From the NCBI GenBank assembly GCA_015229045.1, contig JADGCJ010000020.1:1-18834 (forward strand): a stretch of 18,834 bases of DNA, written 5' to 3'. The stretch is from Magnetococcales bacterium. GTDB taxonomy: Bacteria > Pseudomonadota > Magnetococcia > Magnetococcales > DC0425bin3. This document shows positions 14,047-18,834 of the stretch, piece by piece. The notes under the pieces were generated by a model. That model was given only the letters and a program-made list of their open reading frames with translations, did not search any database and was not told the DNA's origin. Each line of letters starts with the position of its first letter. Position 1 is the stretch's first letter. A program made the position numbers and the translations under genes.

Positions 14047-14375
14047 GATCAAGGCGCCGTATTTTGCCCCTCTCTCTGGTTCTTTCGGGCATGTTTGTCC
14101 TGGCATGGGCATCGGTGGAGGCCGGCAACCCTTTCGCGGGTGAGAAGATTTATGCCCACTATTGCCAGAACTGCCATGGTGCCAAAGGTCGTGGTCTCAT
14201 GGCTGGCACCCCCGACTTTTCCTGGCGTGGCAGTGCCAACAACAATCTTGGCCTGTCAGATCGGGACCTGGCCGGACGTATACTGGGAGGGAAGGGTGCC
14301 TGCCCTGGTTTTCAAGGCATACTCTCCGTGGATGATGCCATGAACGTCGTTACCCATTTGCGAACCCTGCGCTGA
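14043..14375 (+). CDS. Small monoheme cytochrome c with Cys at the usual Met-ligand position
   Basis: A 110-aa class I-like cytochrome. A signal peptide (about 1-27, ending in EAG) is followed by NPFAGEKIYAHYCQNCHG with heme site C41-xx-C44-H45. The C-terminal motif GKGACPGFQGILSVDDAMNV aligns with the family pattern GKGxMPxF..LS..D, but Cys 87 replaces the axial Met. Met 53 is an unlikely alternative because it sits just after the CxxCH loop. His/Cys heme ligation is known from SoxA- and TsdA-type cytochromes and usually gives a very low potential or a sulfur-chemistry role; whether that applies here is inference. The ATG overlaps the previous stop by 4 bases, and the propeller lipoprotein starts 1 base after this stop. 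The protein is short but complete, ending in the usual LRTLR helix. Confidence 0.92.
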   Translation: MRSRRRILPLSLVLSGMFVLAWASVEAGNPFAGEKIYAHYCQNCHGAKGRGLMAGTPDFSWRGSANNNLGLSDRDLAGRILGGKGACPGFQGILSVDDAMNVVTHLRTLR

Positions 14376-14376
14376 T

Positions 14377-15531
14377 ATGAATCTCCATCGACTGCTCGTC
14401 TGGGCATTGCTCCTGAACCCGATCCTTGTCGGTTGTTCCGACGAGTCGGGATCCCCGGTTGGCACGACCACCTCGCAGGTCGTTGCCGTCGCTTCCCCCG
14501 CATCGGACTACACGGTTCTGGACTCCTTCGAGGTGGGGAACAACGTCTATGTGCGTTCTCTGCTGATAGACAACAACCATCGCTCCCTTTGGGTGGGAAC
14601 CTCGGCGGGGGTCCATGAGATCGATCTGCTCTCCCTGACCCCCCAGAAGACGTTCACCCGCAAGGATGGTCTGGCCAACGAATATGTCTTTGCCATCGGT
14701 CAGGACGCCGACGGCGCCAAATGGTTTGGCACCAACGCAGGTGGCGTTTCCCGCTACCACGAAGGCCAGTGGAAAACCTTTTTTCCCATGCACGGACTCG
14801 CCGATTACTGGGTCTATTCGTTTGCCAATCACCCGGACGGCAGTTTGTGGATCGGCACATGGGCCGGAGCCAATCGCCTGGACCGCAAGACCGAACAGTT
14901 CACCACCTACGTGAAAGAGCTTGTCAACGAGTGGGTCTATGCCATGAAGGTGGATGCCAAGGGACGTATCTGGTTTGGCACCGAAGGGGGCATCTCCCTG
15001 TATGACGGCAAAGGCTGGAAGGAGTGGGTCCACAAGGATGGATTGGGCAGCGGCAATACCAGTGCCCTTCCGGCCAGCCCCAACACCGGATTGGGTACCC
15101 GGAACCGCCATGACCTGGGGATCCTGGCAGGTGGCAGTCCCACATACAACCCCAACTACGTCTTCGCCCTGGAAATCATGCCCGACGGCCAGGTGTGGGC
15201 CGGAACCTGGGGAGGCGGCGCGAGCCGTCTCGATGGAACCCGCTGGACCAGTTTCAACGCGCGGGACGGACTGCCCGGTAACATCGTCTACAGCCTGATC
15301 GCGGACACCAAGGGGGTGCTATGGGCTGGCACGGAAAATGGCCTGGGCTGCATGGTGAACGGAAAATGGCAACCTTTCGCCGAAAATGGACGGCTGCACG
15401 GTGAAAACATCTATGCCCTGGCTGCAACTTCCGCCGGGGAGATATGGGCCGGGGCCAGAGGCAAGGTGTTTCGCATCGGTCGAAAGGTCGAACACAATGC
15501 CCCTCAGACCGGACGTCAACAAGGAGAGTGA
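14377..15531 (+). CDS. Seven-bladed propeller lipoprotein (Reg_prop type)
   Basis: A 384-aa lipoprotein with signal 1-19 and lipobox LVGC (Cys 20), followed by a Ser/Thr/Val-rich linker. Seven beta-propeller repeats (about 58-368) each carry a VYxL..D..G.(I/L)W.GT core, as in the two-component regulator propeller family. That family is best known from periplasmic sensor domains of hybrid kinases. Here the propeller stands alone, with no kinase or DNA-binding domain attached. Between blades 4 and 5 there is an insertion (about 222-256) ending in TYNPNYV. It starts 1 base after the monoheme cytochrome and is followed after 1 base by a paralogue with the same insertion site. It probably acts on the envelope as a ligand-binding or protein-docking module for the cytochromes. 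The ligand is unknown. Confidence 0.9.
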   Translation: MNLHRLLVWALLLNPILVGCSDESGSPVGTTTSQVVAVASPASDYTVLDSFEVGNNVYVRSLLIDNNHRSLWVGTSAGVHEIDLLSLTPQKTFTRKDGLANEYVFAIGQDADGAKWFGTNAGGVSRYHEGQWKTFFPMHGLADYWVYSFANHPDGSLWIGTWAGANRLDRKTEQFTTYVKELVNEWVYAMKVDAKGRIWFGTEGGISLYDGKGWKEWVHKDGLGSGNTSALPASPNTGLGTRNRHDLGILAGGSPTYNPNYVFALEIMPDGQVWAGTWGGGASRLDGTRWTSFNARDGLPGNIVYSLIADTKGVLWAGTENGLGCMVNGKWQPFAENGRLHGENIYALAATSAGEIWAGARGKVFRIGRKVEHNAPQTGRQQGE

Positions 15532-15532
15532 G

Positions 15533-16831
15533 ATGAATCCCAACACTAAACGGTTCGTCCTTGCCGTTGTCGTCATTCTGGTTGCCTGCGGTCTGGCCGC
15601 CGGGGGGTACCTGCTGGGAATCAAGCAAGGCTCCAAGGCAGCTGGTCGCGTGGTCGGCTTGCCGAATCCACAGATGAATCCGCAAAACGCACAGGCAGCG
15701 GGACGTTTGCCGTCAGGTGCGGTGGCCCCGCCCAGCCATGCCGCTCTTCTTCAGGAACGCCAGGATCCTTCGTTCAAACCGACCACACCGACCCCGACGC
15801 CGGGAGCCAAGTTCAGCCATTTCCAGGTGGGCAACCGCAACGTCAAGGATATCCTGGTCGATGGCGGCTTCGTCTGGGTAGGCACTTCCGGGGGAGTGGT
15901 CCGCTACGACCTGAAAACCAACGACTACCGACTGTTCGACGTGCGCAATGGCAGTCTTTTGGCCAATGGTGTCTTTCATGTGGGTCGTCTGTCCGGCGAG
16001 CGGGTTTCAGTCGGCACCTACGGTGGCGGTTGGTCCATCGTCGATAACAAGACCGGCACATGGACCACCTACAATATTCCCAACGGCCTGGCAGATCCCT
16101 TTGTGTACGACGTACAGGAGATGCGCAACGGGGATATCTGGGTGGCCACCTGGTCGGGTGCCAACCGCATTCGGGGCGGAGCATTGGACGACCGTTCCAA
16201 GTGGGAAACGTTCACGGTGGAAAATACCAAGGGCGGGTTGCCCAACGACTGGGTCTACGGCCTGGCGGAGGGAAAAAACGGCGAGCTTTGGGTCGCCACC
16301 GAAGGAGGACTGGCCCGCTTCCAGAACGAGCAGTGGACCCGTTGGACCCACGAAGCCGGTCTGGGTGCCCCCTACGAGCAGGTCAAGGATGTCAACCAGT
16401 ACATGAACGACCCGGCCAAGACTTCCAGCCACCATGCCCGGCAAAAGGAGGAGCAGGGCCTGTCCAAGGTGACGACGGCCTACAACCCCAACTATGTCAT
16501 CTCCCTGGAAGTGGACAACGACGGCGTGGTCTGGTGCGGCACCTGGGGCGGGGGTCTGGCCCGTTTCGATGGCGAAAAATGGACCAATTTCACGACGGCC
16601 GAAGGTCTGCCGTCAAACTACATCTTCATGCTGCGACGGGATGACAAGGGGAGAATCTGGATCGGTACCAGCAAGGGGTTGGCACGTCGCGAGGGCCAAG
16701 GATTCAAAGTCATGACCATGGCCGATGGCCTGTTTGCCGAGAACGTGTTTTCCCTGGCCGTCGAGGAGAATGGCACCATGTGGGTGGGCAGCTTTGGCGG
16801 GGTTGCTCGTATTTTCCCCTCGGGTTCCTGA
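15533..16831 (+). CDS. Second exported seven-bladed propeller (paralogue)
   Basis: A 432-aa protein. A hydrophobic N terminus (8-30) contains LVAC (Cys 19) but continues hydrophobic after it, so it may be either a lipoprotein or a simple membrane anchor. A Pro/Ala/Thr-rich spacer (about 35-90) precedes seven propeller blades (about 100-428) with the same W-GT cores and blade order as the preceding gene. The insertion between blades 4 and 5 (about 276-316) is longer, charged and His-containing (SSHHAR), and again ends in AYNPNYV. ATG 15533 is supported by AAGGAG at 15521-15526. The pair looks like an old tandem duplication (inference). It is the last gene of the operon, and the diguanylate cyclase converges on it with a 96-base gap. 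It could form a hetero-complex with its paralogue. Confidence 0.9.
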   Translation: MNPNTKRFVLAVVVILVACGLAAGGYLLGIKQGSKAAGRVVGLPNPQMNPQNAQAAGRLPSGAVAPPSHAALLQERQDPSFKPTTPTPTPGAKFSHFQVGNRNVKDILVDGGFVWVGTSGGVVRYDLKTNDYRLFDVRNGSLLANGVFHVGRLSGERVSVGTYGGGWSIVDNKTGTWTTYNIPNGLADPFVYDVQEMRNGDIWVATWSGANRIRGGALDDRSKWETFTVENTKGGLPNDWVYGLAEGKNGELWVATEGGLARFQNEQWTRWTHEAGLGAPYEQVKDVNQYMNDPAKTSSHHARQKEEQGLSKVTTAYNPNYVISLEVDNDGVVWCGTWGGGLARFDGEKWTNFTTAEGLPSNYIFMLRRDDKGRIWIGTSKGLARREGQGFKVMTMADGLFAENVFSLAVEENGTMWVGSFGGVARIFPSGS

Positions 16832-16842
16832 CAGGCGACATC

Positions 16843-16853
16843 GGGCTTCGCCC
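16843..16853 (+). terminator. Possible bidirectional terminator hairpin between convergent genes
   Basis: GGGC-TTC-GCCC lies 12 bases after the stop of the second propeller and downstream of the convergent diguanylate cyclase. It has the same core as the interspersed hairpin repeats. The stem is only 4 bp and there is no T-run, so terminator function is uncertain. Confidence 0.3.
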
Positions 16854-16896
16854 CTTCCAGACCAGGTCGGGAAGTCATACGCCTGGCCAGACCCGG

Positions 16897-16918
16897 CAGG
16901 GCGATCGCATCTGATTCC
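16897..16918 (+). repeat. Solitary MITE-terminus-like sequence
   Basis: It begins CAGGGCGATCGCATCTGA, matching the first 16 or so bases of the element termini at 62 (inverted) and 8254. The inward direction points to the right, toward the 3' end of the diguanylate cyclase gene, whose stop is 10 bases away. No opposing terminus or target duplication was found, so it is a decayed copy. Confidence 0.5.
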
Positions 16919-16927
16919 AATTCCGGA

Positions 16928-18679
16928 TCAAGATGGATGCGAGGCGACAACGGAGCTTGAAACAGCCGGAGCCGACGTCGCCGTTTCGCAACCGGGAGCA
17001 TAGGTGACCCGGTTGCGGCCCAACTGCTTGGATGTATACAGGGCGTTGTCAGCCTGTTTGACCATGTCGGTGGGGTCGGTGCCGACGCCCGGGTATATGG
17101 CCACCCCGATGCTGATGGTGACCTTCAATCCGTCGATGACCATGCTTTCCACGCCGATGCGCAAACGCTCCGCAGCCAGGCTGGCACCGGGAAAGCCGGT
17201 GCAGGGCAGAATGACAACAAACTCCTCTCCCCCATATCGGCAAGGGTGGTCGACGTCCCGGAACAGCTCCCTCATGATGCGACCGATAGCCTGCAGAACC
17301 CTGTCGCCCTGGTCGTGTCCATACTGGTCATTGAACCGCTTGAAATGATCCACATCGAATAACAACAAGGTGAAGTACTGGTCATAACGTTTGCTTCTGC
17401 TCCACTCTTCGATCAACACCTCGTCAAACCGGCGACGGTTGTTAAGGCCGGTCAGGGCGTCCGTGGTGGAGAGCAGACGCAACTGCTGCTCCAGCTTCTT
17501 CTCCTGGGTAATGTCCCGAATCAGGGCGGCGGAACCGATGCGTTCACCGCTGACAACGTGGATGGTGGCAGCGTAGATATTGAGAATTCGCCCCTTGTAG
17601 ACCACCACGGGCGGGACATTCTCCCTGGTTCCATCCAGGAGTGCCGTCATGTACTCCGGATCGTCGAGGATGTGCACAAAGCCTGAGCGGACAATTTCCT
17701 CCCTGTTTTTTTCCAGCAATCGTTCCGCTGCCGGATTGACCAGGACGACATCACCCAGGCGATCGGTGACCACCATGCCCTCCCGGGCACTCAGGATGAT
17801 GGTCGTCAGTTTTTCCTGCTCATTTTTCAGGCCGAGGTGAAGCCTGGCCAGTTCATCGCTCATTTTGTTGAAATTTCTGGCCATCCACCCCAGTTCGTCC
17901 ACGCCGATTTCGGGTACGCGATGGTGCAGGTTGCCGGTGGTTATTTCGCGCATGGCCTTGGTGACACGCCCTATCGGCAGAACAACCGAGCGGCGAATCA
18001 GCAGCGTGGTCAAACCAAGGACTCCGACCATGGCCATCACCAGGATCAGTGTACTCTGAGTGCGTGTCTGGCGAATGGCCGCCGCGACCGTGGCCATGGA
18101 AAAAGTCAATTGGACCACTCCCCGCACCGGAAACTGGCCTGAGTGGCAACGATGACAAACCTTCTTGTTCAGAATGGGAGCCAGGACCGTCATGAAGGGG
18201 AGTCCGTTCGCCGGATCGATGACCTGTTTGACGATCTGGTTTCCGGAATCGACGACATCCAGCAGATCCTGGTCATCGGCAGGCAGAACCACCTCACAGC
18301 TCTGATTGGCACGGGGTGAGAACTCGTTCTCCCCGAGACGTTTGTTCACGTCGAGGATGGTTGCGTTGTCCTTGAAGGCTTCCAGGCCACTGATACGCAT
18401 GATGCGAAAGGATTTGATCTCTTCTATGTGTTTGAGATGCCGCGCATACTCATGGGCAATACCCGCATCGCCGGCCAGCATGATCGCTTCCAGTCCTTCA
18501 TTGACGCTGCGGGTCAGAAAGTACATGGTCTGCGCGTGCTGCTCCGTGATGATTTTTTCCTGACGCCGGGTATGGAAGTCAGACATCCAGACCAGTCCGG
18601 CAAGCACGGAGACCCCCACCAGAACGAGGACACGGTCGCCAATACGCTTGAACCTGAATCTTGTGAGGTATCGCAACAT
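16928..18679 (-). CDS. Membrane diguanylate cyclase with periplasmic CxxCH heme-binding sensor, HAMP and PAS
   Basis: A 583-aa protein predicted to make c-di-GMP. TM1 (about 16-33) and TM2 (209-229) bracket a periplasmic domain with one c-type heme site, CHRCH (175-179), in a Tll0287/DUF3365-like setting (NKKVCHRCHSGQFPVRGVV). HAMP (229-282) and PAS (about 288-392) precede the GGDEF domain (400-562). That domain has active-site GGEEF (483-487) and an inhibitory I-site RDVD (474-477) exactly five residues upstream, so catalysis and product feedback should both be intact. Heme would let it sense redox state or a gas such as NO or CO (known for this class; inferred here). ATG 18679 is used; TTG 18685 is in frame. 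It converges on the propeller operon. Its own promoter region holds the 18735-18834 repeat. Confidence 0.95.
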   Translation of the reverse strand: MLRYLTRFRFKRIGDRVLVLVGVSVLAGLVWMSDFHTRRQEKIITEQHAQTMYFLTRSVNEGLEAIMLAGDAGIAHEYARHLKHIEEIKSFRIMRISGLEAFKDNATILDVNKRLGENEFSPRANQSCEVVLPADDQDLLDVVDSGNQIVKQVIDPANGLPFMTVLAPILNKKVCHRCHSGQFPVRGVVQLTFSMATVAAAIRQTRTQSTLILVMAMVGVLGLTTLLIRRSVVLPIGRVTKAMREITTGNLHHRVPEIGVDELGWMARNFNKMSDELARLHLGLKNEQEKLTTIILSAREGMVVTDRLGDVVLVNPAAERLLEKNREEIVRSGFVHILDDPEYMTALLDGTRENVPPVVVYKGRILNIYAATIHVVSGERIGSAALIRDITQEKKLEQQLRLLSTTDALTGLNNRRRFDEVLIEEWSRSKRYDQYFTLLLFDVDHFKRFNDQYGHDQGDRVLQAIGRIMRELFRDVDHPCRYGGEEFVVILPCTGFPGASLAAERLRIGVESMVIDGLKVTISIGVAIYPGVGTDPTDMVKQADNALYTSKQLGRNRVTYAPGCETATSAPAVSSSVVASHPS

Positions 18680-18734
18680 GGTCAACCGAATCCATTTTGA
18701 GATGCGTCGTTTTTTAACTATTGGTAACTGCCCA

Positions 18735-18834
18735 GGTACCCCCTCAAGAAAGACCTGGACATGAAAGCCTTTGTCATGGCTTCGCCCCGAACCCCACCAG
18801 GACTCTGTACCTCCTCAAGAAAGGCCTGGACATG
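18735..18834 (+). repeat. 71-bp-period interspersed repeat with CTTCGCCCC block, cut by window end
   Basis: The segment 18735-18763 recurs at 18806-18834 with few changes (core CTCAAGAAAG, then CCTGGACATG), giving a 71-bp period. Between them, 18758-18810 matches the repeat block inside the MITE. The second unit runs off the window, so the array is probably longer. It lies upstream of the diguanylate cyclase start; no open reading frame is credible here. Confidence 0.85.

Noticed and set aside
9374..16831. Sigma54 -24/-12 promoters as targets of the NtrC-type regulator
   Set aside because: Several TGGCAC matches occur, but none has GC at the required distance, and all those noted are inside genes.

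Overview
The window looks like a chromosomal segment of a Gram-negative bacterium, most likely a proteobacterium. It has many exported c-type cytochromes, lipoprotein signals, a sigma54-activator-type regulator and c-di-GMP enzymes. Interspersed repeats built around a GGGGC-TTC-GCCCC hairpin, and scattered ends of one small transposable element, remind me of magnetotactic Magnetococcales. That placement is recall and inference, not something proven here. Several genes appear to use TTG or GTG starts.

Layout. Bases 1-62 look like the right end of a transposon-like repeat. Bases 221-3759 (+) hold a compact cluster: a two-TM HAMP-like protein, an anchored seven-heme cytochrome c, a second two-TM protein of the same architecture, and an exported TPR protein with a 60-bp tandem repeat. 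Next come a small secreted protein with a duplicated four-cysteine module (3924-4478) and an exported ankyrin protein (4687-5337). On the minus strand are a membrane HD-GYP c-di-GMP phosphodiesterase (5451-8072) and a triheme c7-type cytochrome lipoprotein (8492-9373). The gap between them contains a 209-bp MITE with a 10-bp target duplication and a separate hairpin-rich stretch.

Only 35 bp from the triheme lipoprotein, a divergent probable operon starts (9409-16831, +). It encodes a Cache/PAS histidine kinase, an NtrC-type regulator, an exported Sel1-repeat protein, a monoheme cytochrome c with Cys where the Met ligand is expected, and two paralogous exported seven-bladed propellers. Converging on it is a diguanylate cyclase with a periplasmic CxxCH heme-binding sensor (16928-18679, -). 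The window ends in a 71-bp-period repeat.

How it may work together (inference). The window has twelve CxxCH sites in four proteins, exported scaffold-type proteins (TPR, Sel1, ankyrin, propellers), one two-component pair and one c-di-GMP synthase/hydrolase pair. A periplasmic or cell-surface electron-transfer system controlled by redox or small-molecule signals would explain this set. No terminal oxidoreductase or porin is visible, so the electron donor and acceptor are unknown.
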